Shown here: positions 19,144 to 32,094 of the stretch, one piece after another
Position numbering within the stretch: position 1 is the first letter of the stretch
Layout: every line of letters begins with the position of its first letter
DNA from: Lactifluus volemus
Lineage: Eukaryota; Basidiomycota; Agaricomycetes; Russulales; Russulaceae
NCBI GenBank assembly: GCA_022376515.1
Contig: WTXI01000383.1
Span: forward strand, 1-32,094
Length of the DNA: 32,094 nucleotides
Reading direction: 5' to 3'
Notes under the pieces: generated by a model
The model's database searches: none
Seen by the model: only the letters and a program-made list of their open reading frames with translations
Told to the model about the DNA's origin: nothing
Program-made: the position numbers and the translations under genes

Positions 19144-19742
19144 GACAACTCCCTCTGTTCATTAGTCATGCACCAATACTCATGTCATACAATCAAGCAG
19201 AGACGAACTTTACAATGGTTAGGCTGTTTCATCAGGATAAACGTCTCCCACCACTGGCAGAGACCTTATATTGGAATCTCGTGCAGGGAAATAGTGATAT
19301 CACGGCAGACGGTACGGCGCGCAAAGAGAAGTTGGGCATATTCGTCTAGTTCGTCTACATTTTCTCTCCTTTTTGTGTTTTACGTTTCCCTTGGGTACTG
19401 GAATGCGTCCTTGATTACTTATAAGTTATACTTGCTTCACATCGACGTGCCATCACCGGACTTTTTTTCTGCGAGAAGTCAAACGTATCATATTCCTCGT
19501 GTTTCAACACAAGTTTTATTACTTCTACAGCTAAAGATTTAGCCCACTGCGCTGCATTGGATACCCGTGTCTATAGTCAAACGGTTAGGCCTCCGAGGTA
19601 ATCAACCTCTGAGTTTCTGGCAGAAGTGTTACTGTATTTGATGACCAAGATAGTCGGAGATTGAACCTTAATTTTGGTGCTGTACAGAATTGATTAGTAT
19701 CTCAGTGGCTGGTCCCGTCGAGCACACCTCAACGTCAAGAAT
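19144..19742. other. Intergenic upstream of eS30, no gene seen
   Basis: 599 bp with a long but featureless ORF (19135-19542). A tRNA A-box-like string near 19575 was checked and rejected. It should contain the eS30 promoter. Confidence 0.45.
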
Positions 19743-20248
19743 ATGGGAAAAGGTGCGTCAAGTCGTCCTTAAATATAGGCGACATTTCGCTCAGTGTTTA
19801 CGCCCAGTTCACGGATCTCTCGCCCGTGCTGGGAAAGTCAAGTCACAAACCCCCAAGGTCGAGAAGCAAGAGAAAAAGAAAAACCCAAGAGGTCGGGCAA
19901 AGAAACGGATGCTTTACAATCGCCGGTTCGTGCTTATCGTCAATATTTTTTCATAGCCCAGCTCATAATGATTTCTTAGATTCGTAAATGTCACGACTCT
20001 CCCAGGTGGCAAGCGGAGGATGTGGGTACTCCCTTCTTCTCGTCTATTCTCCAGACTGCTATCGCGTCCCTTCTTCCCATGTGATGAACAGCAAAACGCA
20101 TAGTTCACACTGAAACTATCGTGTAGACAAACATACATCATCGTCTTTCGCTCCTATCTGATTCCTTGCCCTTTCTCGATCTCCGGCGTCGTGGTAAATT
20201 GACACTGACTCGTCCTCTTTCTCCAGGAACCCGAACCCCGAAAAGTAG
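19743..20248 (+). CDS. RPS30: 40S ribosomal protein eS30
   Basis: Four exons: 19743-19752, 19808-19925, 19980-20021 and 20227-20248, giving 63 aa. Joined sequence: [63 protein letters not shown]. There is no N-terminal ubiquitin-like fusion, as is usual for fungal eS30. Donors are GTGCGT, GTTCGT and GTGGGT. The last splice (AT|gtgggt to ccag|G) is needed to create RRM-NPNPEK. Introns 1 and 2 are 55 and 54 nt, but intron 3 is 205 nt and contains a C/D snoRNA. The protein sits in the small-subunit shoulder near the decoding centre. Confidence 0.96.
20076..20166 (+). ncRNA. Intronic C/D-box snoRNA with two 25S rRNA guides
   Basis: It lies within intron 3 of eS30. Box C is GTGATGA (20081-20087, consensus RUGAUGA), D' is CTGA (20110-20113), C' is GTGTAGA (20121-20127, degenerate) and D is CTGA (20158-20161). 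The D'-C' spacing is 7 nt and C-to-D length about 81 nt, normal for the class. The guide before D' (GCATAGTTCAC, 20098-20108) is an 11-nt perfect complement of the conserved 25S segment GUGAACUAUGC, the region of yeast Gm805/Am807. The guide before D (GTCTTTCGCTCCTAT, 20143-20157) pairs over 15 bp, with one G-U, with 25S AUAGGGGCGAAAGAC. By the N+5 rule the targets are the first A of GUGAAC and the second G of AUAGGGG. No short terminal stem is evident. rRNA sequences are from memory. Confidence 0.85.
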
Positions 20249-20502
20249 ACGTCCAATTATCACGAATATCACCCGCCCAATACTATCGTGTCTACGTGGG
20301 AAGATTGTTCTTGTTGGCGTATGAATATGTAGCGGGTTGTGCTGTTTCGTCTGTCCGCATCTTATATCGTTTTTACCATCATCACTGTGCTTTTATGCAT
20401 ATCCTGCCATGCCCATTATTTGAGTTAGGCAATAAGACCCTACATCCTGCGTACGCGCGTATGATTGCAGAGACAAATATGATACAAGGCTCACGATGCA
20501 TG
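20249..20502. other. Convergent 3' regions of eS30 and FOL1
   Basis: Both genes end into this 254-bp stretch. No ORF or terminator-like repeat stands out. Confidence 0.5.
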
Positions 20503-23266
20503 CTAGTTCCAGATTGCATCAGCTACTCTCACTGTGTCCCCAAGTTCGAGAATATCATGCACTCGAACAACAGCAGCCCCTTGTTGTATTGCGCTCGCAA
20601 CCGCAGCTGCTGTTGCCCAACCGCGCTCTTTTGGTGTCGTCTGGCGACCTTTATACGTCCCATCACCCTGGGTTTGCGACAGAATGGACCCAAGGAATGA
20701 CTTGCGCGATGTGCCAATGAGTTGCGGAAATCCGCGCAGGGGATTCCATACGCCATCCGCGTTGCGCACGTCCGCGGTGATGGAAGCAGAATCGCGGAGC
20801 AATCGAACGTTGTCCTCGACTGACTTGCTAAAGCCGATCCCAGGGTCGACCATGACGAGCCAGCGTCGCAGGCCACCCGGACCACGCACGATCGCCTCTA
20901 CTTTTTCGCCCAGCTCCTGAGAGACGCCATCGAGGACGGAACGATAACGGGAATAATCCTTGTTGTTGCCCGCATCGCCACGGGAGTGCATCAGAATGGC
21001 GGGGACGGCCAAGGTACGGGCGACGTGCTGCATCCTGACTAGTCGTGCCCTCATATCCGAGTCATCCGGACCCGTGAAGGCGTGCACGTCGTTGATGCAG
21101 TTGGCGCCTGCCATGACCGCGTCGCGCGCGACTTCGGGGCGGAAGGTGTCCACGCTGATCAGCACATTTTTGGTGTCGTCGGAGTCGGAGTCTAGAGCGC
21201 GGATGGCCTTGATGACAGGGATGACCCTGTTGATCTCCTCCTCGGGCGACACGTACTCCGCGCCCGGGCGCGTCGAGTACCCGCCCACATCGATGATGTC
21301 TGCAGCGGCGGCCACGGAAGACTTAACATAGTCGAGGGCGGCTGAAAGTTCGACATTGTCCGAACCGTCGGAAAACGAGTCGGGCGTCACGTTGAGGGTA
21401 GCCATGAGACGCGTGCGGCGCGACGTGGATAATATCTGTCCGGCGGGCACGGCAGATTTTGCAGGGGGAAACTTCCAGTAGGTGTGTGTGTGTGGGACTT
21501 GGGGAATATTCGCGACTGGTGGTGGTGGTGAAGCCTTTAGGGTGGTAGAGTCCGAATACGTAGGAAAGGGCATGACTTTGATCATGGCGGGAGAACCGAC
21601 AGAAGATGATGTCCTTAAGACGTCCCAGAGCATTTCGTGAATCGGTTTGCGGAGCACGGGATGAACAAAGTCCGGCACCATGCTGTATGTATCATGAACA
21701 ATTAGAGCAAGTAGGATAAACCGGGAGAGTACAGTATGCTGACTCTTGTAACGGCCGCAGGACGAACTCTCGTTCTGCCATCCGAGGATGAGGGACGACA
21801 AGATGTCCCTCGAGACCTTCTAAGGTCCCTCTGAGGGACTCGGGTCTGGTGTCGATGATGGCGTCGTCGTAGAAAAGAATATCCAAATCGACTGCTCGCG
21901 GGCCGTTGCGAATTGAAGGAACGCGCCCTAGTGTGCGCTCAATTTTCTTAATCAACTCCAGCAGTGTGAGAGGAGCAACAATGGTTATTGCCTGAGAGGA
22001 AAGACCACAAAACTGAGAACCAGTACCACGGATTAAAGAAAACAAACGCACGATGCAAGCGCAATTTAAGAAACTGGGCTGGTCTGTGACATACATCGGC
22101 GCGGTTTCATACAAGAAACTCGTATTCACGATGGCTAAATTTGGAACCATTCCGGTCTTGTCACGCGCGAGACGAGATGCTTCACACTCCAAGAGACGAA
22201 GAGCAGCCTCTATATTCCCAAAGCGGTCGCCGAGGTTGGATCCTAGGGCGATGGCGACCAAGTGCTGTCCTTGAAAGAGGAAAGGAGGCGCAAAATTAAG
22301 GCCAAGAGGAGAGGTGGCAAAAGGTGGATCGAGCGCATGTGAAGGTGGATTCCCAGAAGCAGACTCCTTGGTCGTACTACCTGGATAGTCTCGAGATGTC
22401 CGAACGATTTCAACTTCGGCAGCATCTGCAAATACTATGGCCTTGGGTTTTGCTGCGCGAACGGTGACCACGGCATTCGGTTGATTAGCGTGACCAAGAG
22501 TGATCTGCGCCGCCAGGGACGCAAGCGATTCTAGTGATACGAACTCGGAAGACTCGACTTGCTGATAGCTCTTTGCTTAGTACGCCCTTGCACCTGCAAG
22601 CGAATCGGCAGCGGCGGCGCACCTGACGTATGTCCCTCGCCAACCGACGAAAGTCAAATCTTCTGCTTTCGGCAGTGCGGATCTGAGACATGGATACGTC
22701 CACGTCAAAGTACACTAGCTGTTTGTCTTCCCTTTCGCACGGGTTGAGACCGACGACGAGGTTACAGGAAAGCCGCTGAATCGAGAAGCGGTCTGGAATG
22801 AGGCGGGATCCGTCCCTCGCTCGCGACGAGAGGATGCGAATGCCCTCCGCATACGGGAGTGCCCTGGGCTTGACGACATCGACCGTCATACGCTGGATCT
22901 CGGCAAACGCGTCGAAACAGGTATTAAAAACGTGGTCTGAGAAGTGCTCGAGACTGCCAAATTGTAAAGGGGGAGAAGGAGCGTCAACGGACGTGAGGAT
23001 CCGTTTGGACAGAGAACCATAGTTGATCGACTTTGAGATGTCGTCGCCTTGCGCGGCTGGACGCAAGTCGTATGGGATGCTAACGCTGACTCGGATTGGC
23101 TGCCGTACAGGTGCGGACGTCGGTGAGGGCCATTGAGCACCGTCCGAAATTGAGACGAGAAGTAGCAGATCGCGAACACAGACAGTGTCCTGAGATTCTT
23201 GAGAACTATGGATAAAATTAAATGTGTAAAAAGAGGTGTAAACTGAGGGAATGTCGCTGACCTCAT
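20503..23266 (-). CDS. FOL1: Trifunctional folate synthesis enzyme: DHNA aldolase / HPPK / DHPS
   Basis: Five exons: 23262-23266, 22623-23205, 22052-22561, 21744-21991 and 20503-21682, giving 841 aa (yeast Fol1 is 824). Exon 1 codes only ATG AG; joining gives MSSQESQDTVCVRDLLLL. Two DHNA-aldolase (FolB-like) repeats fill about residues 1-250 (INYGSLSKRIL; RTAESRRFDFRRLARDIRQ; AKPKAIVFADAAEVEIVR). HPPK spans about 296-455 (AIALGSNLGDRFGNIEAAL, ETAPMYVTDQPSFLN, GPRAVDLDILFYDD, VPHPRMAEREFVLRPLQ). DHPS spans about 535-841 (NVTPDSFSDG, TRPGAEYVSPEEE, ILMHSRGD, VDPGIGFSKS, GTSRKSFLGS). It makes dihydropteroate for folate and is the sulfonamide target. Intron 3 is 60 nt with no in-frame stop. A partial duplicate lies at 13353-14282. 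The gene is divergent from EMC2. Confidence 0.96.
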
Positions 23267-23356
23267 GCGAGCAAGTGACTTGGCGGCTGTCGGCCCGAAT
23301 AATCCGGTGCCAAGTGTCGCGTGGCTGCGTGTCGGTCAACCGTGACGGTGCTAACA
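23267..23356. promoter_or_regulatory. 90-bp bidirectional promoter region between FOL1 and EMC2
   Basis: Only 90 bp separate the two divergent start codons as modelled, so both promoters and 5' UTRs must overlap here or reach into the neighbouring gene. No TATA box seen. Confidence 0.55.
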
Positions 23357-24552
23357 ATGGACCTCGCCTCTGCGCTCAAACGATTGGCAGACTATCGCAC
23401 AAAAAACACCCGTGCGTCACGTCAAATATTCGAGAGCGGTGTCATTGTATTCCGCAATGATCCACTGCACAAGCTCGGTGATGACTGTAGGTACCCTCAA
23501 AACAAAACATTACTCCGCGGCCGCAACGCCCAAGGCTGATGACTGATGGACTGCTCCAGGCTGGCAATTCCTAGAGTCTCTGGCGTTAGCAGCGGTAGAT
23601 GTTGGGCGCATTGACGTTGCCGAAGTGAGTTGTCCTCATCCCTGCATTTCCTCGTATCTGGGTTTTTGGACTTTCTCATCAAGTGCCTGATGTAGGACTG
23701 TCTGAAAAAATTATCCGCCAAATTCCCGGAGTCGCCACGAGTACAATGTCTCGAGGGAATTTTGAAGGAGGCCAACGAAGGTCCGGAGGCTGCGCTAAGC
23801 TTCTACCAAAGATTACTCGAGGCGGACCCGTCTAGCGCGGTAAGCGAGCCAACTGGCCTCTGTGGACGTTGTGCGGTTCACTAAAAACGCACGTGTCACG
23901 CAAGGTGATATGGAAGCGACAAATCTCCGTGCTTAGAAAAATAGGAAGGATCGAGAATGCGATAGAGGAGCTTTCAAGATTCGTCGATACCTTCTATACC
24001 GATGTGGAGGCTTGGTTGGAGCTTGCGGATCTCTATGCCTCCTACCACCAGTATGGAACATTTACCAATCGGTCTGGACGCTTCATGTTAACTCCGAAGC
24101 CAGGTATACCTTGGCTTTGCAGTCTCTATCACACGTCCTGTTATTAGCGCCACAGAACCCGTTCTATGTGCTCCAGGCTGCAGAAACGGCGTATACAGCC
24201 GAGGACATTCCCCTGGCCCTTCGATTTTTCCTCATGACCATAGAGATGGTTGATGCCGACGGCGATGGCGACAAGCCTCCTGCGCCGACGGGTATCGCCA
24301 TCCGTGCATGGTACGGAGTCGAACTGGTCAGTTTTTGCTGCCTCTGCCCATAATTTGATGACCAAGTGTCTTTTTCAGTCGGCTGCAAGGCTGGAAGCTG
24401 ATCAAAAGCTAGCCACTTCATCACCGTCGGATACACGCCCCCCAGAACATCTTTCACAGCTGCGTCAGCTTGCACAAGATGTCATAAAGACGGCCCAGGC
24501 TAGTGAGCAAGGCGCCGAGTCTACAGCGTCGTCTGCATGGCTAAATCGATGA
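23357..24552 (+). CDS. EMC2: ER membrane protein complex subunit 2 (TPR protein)
   Basis: Six exons: 23357-23486, 23560-23624, 23696-23839, 23905-24050, 24104-24326 and 24379-24552, giving 293 aa, close to yeast (292) and human (297). Joined landmarks: ASRQIFESGVIVFRNDPLHK, WQFLESLALAAVDVGRIDVA, DCLKKLSAKFPESPRVQCLE, VIWKRQISVLRKIGRIENAI, DVEAWLELADLYASYHQ, YTLALQSLSHVLLLAPQNPF, ETAYTAEDIPLALRFFL, then GIAIRAWYGVELSAARL. The TPR superhelix is the cytosolic scaffold of the EMC, the insertase for tail-anchored and multipass proteins at the ER. All phases match and no frame break is seen. Confidence 0.94.
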
Positions 24553-25462
24553 GAGCGGATTGTGTCCGCGATGGCACGTTCGCCATAACCGTTCGTATTC
24601 ATATGTGAAGTTCATATGGTATAGGGTAATCCCCAACTCTTCACCTTCTCGCTTCTGAGAGAAGGGTAATTTATTGCTCTCGGGTTTTACTAGCTTTGGC
24701 ACTTGACGCGTGTTTTCTGTTCACACTCTCGTGCATCCAGGGTTAGATGACGCCGCGGATCATATCAAGTGTTGTTGTTTTTTTGTAGCGATTTTGGACT
24801 GCCAGCAATGAGCTGTCTGTGTCGGCCAGCGACAATCGGACGGAGGGGGGAGGGTCTTCTCAACCTTCCATGCGAACCATTGTTCCCGAGGTGACTGACA
24901 GGGCCGGCAATTCTCAAATAAGCGATAATCCCGACCCCTTCCGAGACGCGAAAAGACAAGTAAGGAGGCTGAGTTGAAGACTATATTTGTTGAGGGATAA
25001 CCACGTGTAAATCGAGAGGGGCTAATAGGCCGGTGGGGGTGAGGGGTGAGAGAATCCAACGTTCGTTGTGCTCCACCACCGTGACTTGTCGACCGCAATA
25101 GTTCAAATTAATTACGTGGAAGCGACACCACTCTGTATGACAGAGATTAACGGGACGGCCAGCAAGTAGGTAAGCCTGGACTCTTGACTGAGCTGGATCG
25201 CATCGCACGTGCGTGAATTCAGCCAATCAAGAGAAGTCAATTTTGGTCGTCTGCCAGTGAGATATCGACGCACGTTTTCAAAGGCACACGAGCACAATAT
25301 GTCGATTAATGCTCATGCTCATGCTCAGGGCTCAGAGCACATTAAGGTTAACCACATATCTTTTTCCCTCCCTCCGAAGTTCTCGTTTGACCTCTTTAAA
25401 CCTCTCTCTTCCCCTTTCTTCTCTTCCTTCCTTTTCCTTTCCCCATCTCCCACTTCACACAT
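24553..25462. promoter_or_regulatory. Long upstream region of the bHLH gene with two E-boxes
   Basis: 910 bp without a supported gene. It contains CACGTG at 25002-25007 and again at 25206-25211, the latter inside the 10-bp palindrome CGCACGTGCG, and a C/T-rich tract from about 25360 to the ATG, probably the 5' UTR. A 62-codon open frame at 24788-24973 (AGNSQISDNPDPFRDAKRQ) looks mildly protein-like but has no start or partner exon. Confidence 0.5.
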
Positions 25463-26641
25463 ATGGATCCATCTAGCTCCGATATCCTCTCCTACGCTGC
25501 CAGTTGTAACCCTCCCCGGAGGGCAAAGCGTCCAAGTACGAGCGGCAACCTTCCAACAGGCACTGATCGTGTTGCACAACCCCTTCCAGTACTCGCTCCG
25601 ACCATCAGCGCTCCTTCCATAGATGAAGATGACGGCACTGTCGATGTTCCTCAGCCAAAGCGTCGTGGTCGGAAACCCAGTAGTCTGTCACGTGCTGCCC
25701 GTGAATCTATGCGCCGCCAAAATCATTCCCGCATAGAGAAGGCCAGGCGAACCAAGATCAACGAGGCTCTCTCGACGCTTCGGGATCTCGTACCCCCTGA
25801 CAGTGCCCGGAAGCATACCATCTCGGGCGATGAGAGTGGGGAAGAGGATGACGAAGACGACGAGTTCCTGTCTGGGAAGAAGCCTGCCAAGGGCAAGCAA
25901 CAGAGGCAGGAAAAGGAGTTCAAGTTGGAAATACTCGAGAAGGCCGTCGTGTATGTACAGGAACTGCAGGAGAAGGTCCGAGTACTCGAGTCCCAGAGAG
26001 GCTGCGCCCGATGTCGTCCCTCAAACAAAGGCTCGCTCTCGACAGCCTATAGTCCGAAACGGAAACGTGAGGCGATGCCGCCAAGCGATGACTATGACTC
26101 TCCTTCTTCCGTCGATATCCCCTCTGAGAGGCCCATAAAGCGTTTCACGCCCACGCGATCCGTTCCCCCTTCCATCCTGCCCTCCTCGACTTCGAATACT
26201 ACTCGTCTTCCATCCATCTCCTCATGGCTTCCTAAAGCCGTCGCAGAGTCTGTTCTCCCCGAATCACGCACGCCACCGTCGGTCAATCCCATCCAGCTTC
26301 CGACGCCACCTGCCTCCGTCGTGATTGCGCCCGTTTCGAGTCCGCAAGTCCCCCCGGCACTCCGTCTTGAACTTCCCATGGCCAGCTTGTTGGCCCGAAA
26401 TGGGGCGCCGACCGTATCGTCATCGCCCACATGGACACCAGAAGACGAGTCGATTGCTTCGTTATTGCTCAGGATCAAGACATCTAACTCTCCTGATACT
26501 ACAAAACATGGTGCGAGTGTCCATGACCTCCTTGCTCCCACTCCTGAGGCACCTGGCAACCCCCGATTTAGTGGGGTCGATGATATGCGTGTACAAACGC
26601 CTGGATCGTTGTTGGGTCTAACCACAGATGGACCAAAGTAG
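25463..26641 (+). CDS. bHLH transcription factor with an acidic loop
   Basis: A single uninterrupted 392-aa frame, the only intronless conserved-type gene here. The basic region and helix 1 span about residues 81-112 (RRQNHSRIEKARRTKINEAL). His-88, Glu-92 and Arg-96 fit the 5-9-13 H-E-R pattern that predicts binding to CACGTG. The loop is unusually long and acidic (about 113-148, GDESGEEDDEDDEF), then helix 2 continues into a coiled coil (LEILEKAVVYVQELQEKVRV, about 153-176). A CARC pair follows directly. The rest is Ser/Pro/Thr-rich and disordered, ending LLGLTTDGPK. Long-loop fungal bHLH proteins include regulators of phosphate and phospholipid genes, but I cannot assign it to one. Two CACGTG boxes lie upstream of its own start. 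Confidence 0.88.
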   Translation: MDPSSSDILSYAASCNPPRRAKRPSTSGNLPTGTDRVAQPLPVLAPTISAPSIDEDDGTVDVPQPKRRGRKPSSLSRAARESMRRQNHSRIEKARRTKINEALSTLRDLVPPDSARKHTISGDESGEEDDEDDEFLSGKKPAKGKQQRQEKEFKLEILEKAVVYVQELQEKVRVLESQRGCARCRPSNKGSLSTAYSPKRKREAMPPSDDYDSPSSVDIPSERPIKRFTPTRSVPPSILPSSTSNTTRLPSISSWLPKAVAESVLPESRTPPSVNPIQLPTPPASVVIAPVSSPQVPPALRLELPMASLLARNGAPTVSSSPTWTPEDESIASLLLRIKTSNSPDTTKHGASVHDLLAPTPEAPGNPRFSGVDDMRVQTPGSLLGLTTDGPK

Positions 26642-26907
26642 TTGATTGTAGGTCTCACTGTACTTGTAACTTATTACGGCTATGATCCGGGGAACGTGGG
26701 TTTGACTAGGTTTGTATATGTACTATCAACTTGGAGGTTTTCCAAACAAAATAGATGTAAAAGGAGTTAAAGTTTATCAGTGGCTTGATCATAAGCCTCT
26801 CCGCCTTTTTCGTGAGAAGATTGGGGAAACCACCAACGTCACAAGTGAGTGGTTCCGCTTTGTTTATTTCACTGGATTATGTTGCTCCGACTAAATAGAC
26901 CTTACTC
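26642..26907. other. Intergenic between the bHLH and MoCF-domain genes
   Basis: 266 bp, both genes on the plus strand. An open frame at 26712-26894 has no recognisable content. Confidence 0.4.
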
Positions 26908-28387
26908 ATGTCATCACGTTGTTGCATAAACTATAGACTCTCTTCTTCTCTTCATCGTCAATTTCAAACCTTCCGTACCATCAGTGGCTTGACTAGTGGC
27001 GCGCCGCATGTGCATCCTTCCCCCAGCTTCTCGACATCTGAGGTCTGCTTCGAGTTGTCACCCGTTCCCCCGAATCCACTTGGTGAAGGACAGTGGATCA
27101 AAACGGCAGGGGCACTCATCATTGGGTGAGTACTCTCTCTCTCCCTTTCATTTTTTAAAAATTTAATTTATAAATTCTTCCTTTTGTTCTTGTCTTTTTT
27201 TTTTACAAAAGAGACGAGATTCTGAACGGCAAGACGCTTGAACGCAACTCGAATTATTTCGCGCGCTACTGCTTTGAAAATGGTATCGATTTGTACGTAA
27301 TACCCCGCATTTTGCTCTTTATCTCGGGGGTACTGGAGCGTGGCTATCATGGCAGGAAGCGAATCGAGGTGATTCCCGATGAAGAACACGAAATGTACGT
27401 CCGAGTTCTGCACCTTCACCGCACTGAACAAAAATGCTGATGCATCGGCCTGCCAAGAGTCGAGACGAGCAAGCGCATGATCCACAAGTACGATTTTGTG
27501 ATTACAAGCGGTGGGATAGGCCCCACGCATGATGGTAAGTTACGCAGGCGCCAATCTTAGTTGCGGCACTTTACCAATCACATCGTTTTGTTTGACCATG
27601 GTATATTCTCTCCGCCCGCAGATATCACGTATGCGTCTCTGGCCACGGCTTTTAACCAGCCGCTTGTACATCACGCGGAGACACTCCGTCGTATGGCCGA
27701 GTTAAGTAAACACAGGTCATGGATACATACCCAGAATAAGGAGCAGCGGCGCGCGCGGGAAAGGATGGCGCTCTTCCCCGCCAACGCAGAGACGCTCTTC
27801 GTCGCAAGGGATATCTGGGTCGTAAGCAACCATTTGATCCTTCATCTTTAGCCGACGCGGGACGCTTGACAAGATTTCTCCCTCCCTCCCCTTTATTTCC
27901 TCATCCCCCCCTTTAATTAGCCGGTCGTGCGGCTGGAAGGGAAACTCTGCGTCTTTCCAGGCATACCGGGCTTGTTTCAGAGAATGTTAGATGGGCTGAA
28001 GGCGTTTTTACCATTACCTCCGCCTTCGGAACGCCCTTTTCGACATCAGATCTTCACTTCGTAGGTTTTTTCGGGGCTACGCCCCCCCGTATTGGGCGGT
28101 CTGGCGTCTGAGCGCTTTACTGACCAACACACTCCCATGCGGTTGCTAGTCTGCCAGAGTCCTCCATCGCGCCCTACCTCACGGAGCTGCAAAAGCGCGT
28201 AAAGGAGGAGGGGGTTCGTGTGGGCTCGTACCCGCTCTTCATGAGGGGGGTGTATGTTTCGCTTATTGGACAGAACGAGGGACGAGTTCGAGAGCTTGGG
28301 AAGGAAGTAGAAGGGGAAATACAGGGTAAAGTGGTGACTGAGCAGGAGATTCGAGAAGCAAAGGGCGTCTCGAGCGTGAGCTTGTAA
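26908..28387 (+). CDS. MoCF/CinA-type molybdopterin-binding domain protein (FLAD1 N-domain-like)
   Basis: Seven exons: 26908-27125, 27212-27292, 27356-27394, 27458-27534, 27622-27821, 27921-28060 and 28150-28387, giving 330 aa. The N-terminus is Arg/Ser/Thr-rich and lacks acidic residues for about 35 aa, compatible with a mitochondrial presequence. The domain reads TAGALIIGDEILNGKTLERN, NSNYFARYCFENGIDLKRIE, VIPDEEHEI, YDFVITSGGIGPTHDDIT, YASLATAFNQPLVHH, then LEGKLCVFPGIPGLFQRML and SYPLFMRGVYVSLIGQN. GDE-x-x-NG and SGGIGPTHDD are the family's nucleotide/pterin pocket. Similar fungal and animal proteins are annotated as molybdopterin-binding or as the FAD-hydrolysing part of FLAD1; which applies here cannot be told from sequence. 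The 107 bp to MCM4 suggests tight packing, not an operon. Confidence 0.88.
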
Positions 28388-28495
28388 GATAGGTATACAA
28401 TGTGACTTGTATTTATAATATTAACGCGTCATGTCACGATGTGACAAGGCGCGTTCAATTTACGACCCGACGCGACACTTTTAACTCATTACCCC

Positions 28496-31952
<3,457 letters not shown>

Positions 31953-32094
31953 ATATCTTTTACTGCCTCGTGTATGTTTTGCCTAGAATCACACCTGGAA
32001 ACCTAAGAGGGCGGATGTATATATTGTGAAAGATGGCTACAAGTGGAGATCTCATGAGGTCATGAACAGAGGAGGCGCAAAGGAGAATAAAAGA
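31953..32094. other. MCM4 3' flank to the window edge
   Basis: 142 bp after the MCM4 stop. No feature seen. Confidence 0.4.

Noticed and set aside
19570..19690. tRNA-like A box (TAGTCAAACGGTTAGG) and a distant B-box-like string
   Set aside because: The anticodon arm lacks a U at the second loop position, no T-arm or acceptor stem pairs, and the B-box-like string is poor and on the wrong strand.
24788..24973. Open frame upstream of the bHLH gene as an additional exon
   Set aside because: No start codon, no acceptor that joins it to the intact single-exon bHLH frame, and no family match.

Overview
The window is nuclear DNA from a filamentous basidiomycete, most likely an Agaricomycete. Genes are intron-dense, with introns mostly of 50-75 nt. 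Every recognisable product is a conserved fungal protein, and the degraded F-box gene and the secreted/transmembrane Cys-rich protein belong to families common in mushroom-forming fungi. I cannot name a species. Gene models below come from hand-tracing splice sites that join conserved protein segments. Coordinates are exact where exons are listed.

Layout, left to right: QTRT2-like queuine tRNA-ribosyltransferase subunit (5'-truncated by the window edge, frameshifted); a membrane-anchored J-protein (-) divergent from RAD6/UBC2 (+); an unrecognised S/T/P-rich protein (+, frameshifted); a decayed tandem duplicate of the DGK1 3' end, then DGK1 (-); the ribosomal protein genes uS8/RPS22 (-) and eS17/RPS17 (+), divergent from one promoter; an orphan coding-like fragment (-); a WRN/RNase D-like 3'-5' exonuclease (-); a possible LTR remnant; a truncated second copy of FOL1 carrying a 108-bp foldback; zuotin ZUO1 (-), apparently missing its C-terminus; a Cys-rich type I membrane protein (-); a small inverted-repeat element; an F-box gene relic (+); eS30/RPS30 (+); the intact trifunctional folate gene FOL1 (-), divergent from EMC2 (+) across 90 bp; a bHLH factor (+); a MoCF/CinA-like domain protein (+); and MCM4 (+, frameshifted).

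The two best hidden signals are intronic snoRNAs. The 269-nt intron 3 of uS8 folds as an H/ACA snoRNA whose 5' pocket fits the 18S target of yeast snR44, which yeast also hosts in an RPS22 intron. The 205-nt intron 3 of eS30 holds a C/D-box snoRNA with two guides complementary to nearby 25S rRNA segments.

A second theme is sequence quality. Eleven frame breaks in QTRT2, the unknown S/T/P-rich gene and MCM4 all have the same sign (net loss of one base), and most lie in or beside short homopolymers. That points to deletion-type sequence error more than to gene death. The FOL1 copy, the DGK1 tail copy and the F-box relic look like true genomic decay.

Functionally this is housekeeping: translation (uS8, eS17, eS30, ZUO1, QTRT2, snoRNAs), DNA replication/repair (MCM4, RAD6, the exonuclease), folate and lipid synthesis (FOL1, DGK1) and ER membrane insertion (EMC2). 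I found no CRISPR array, defence island, secondary-metabolite cluster or intact transposon.
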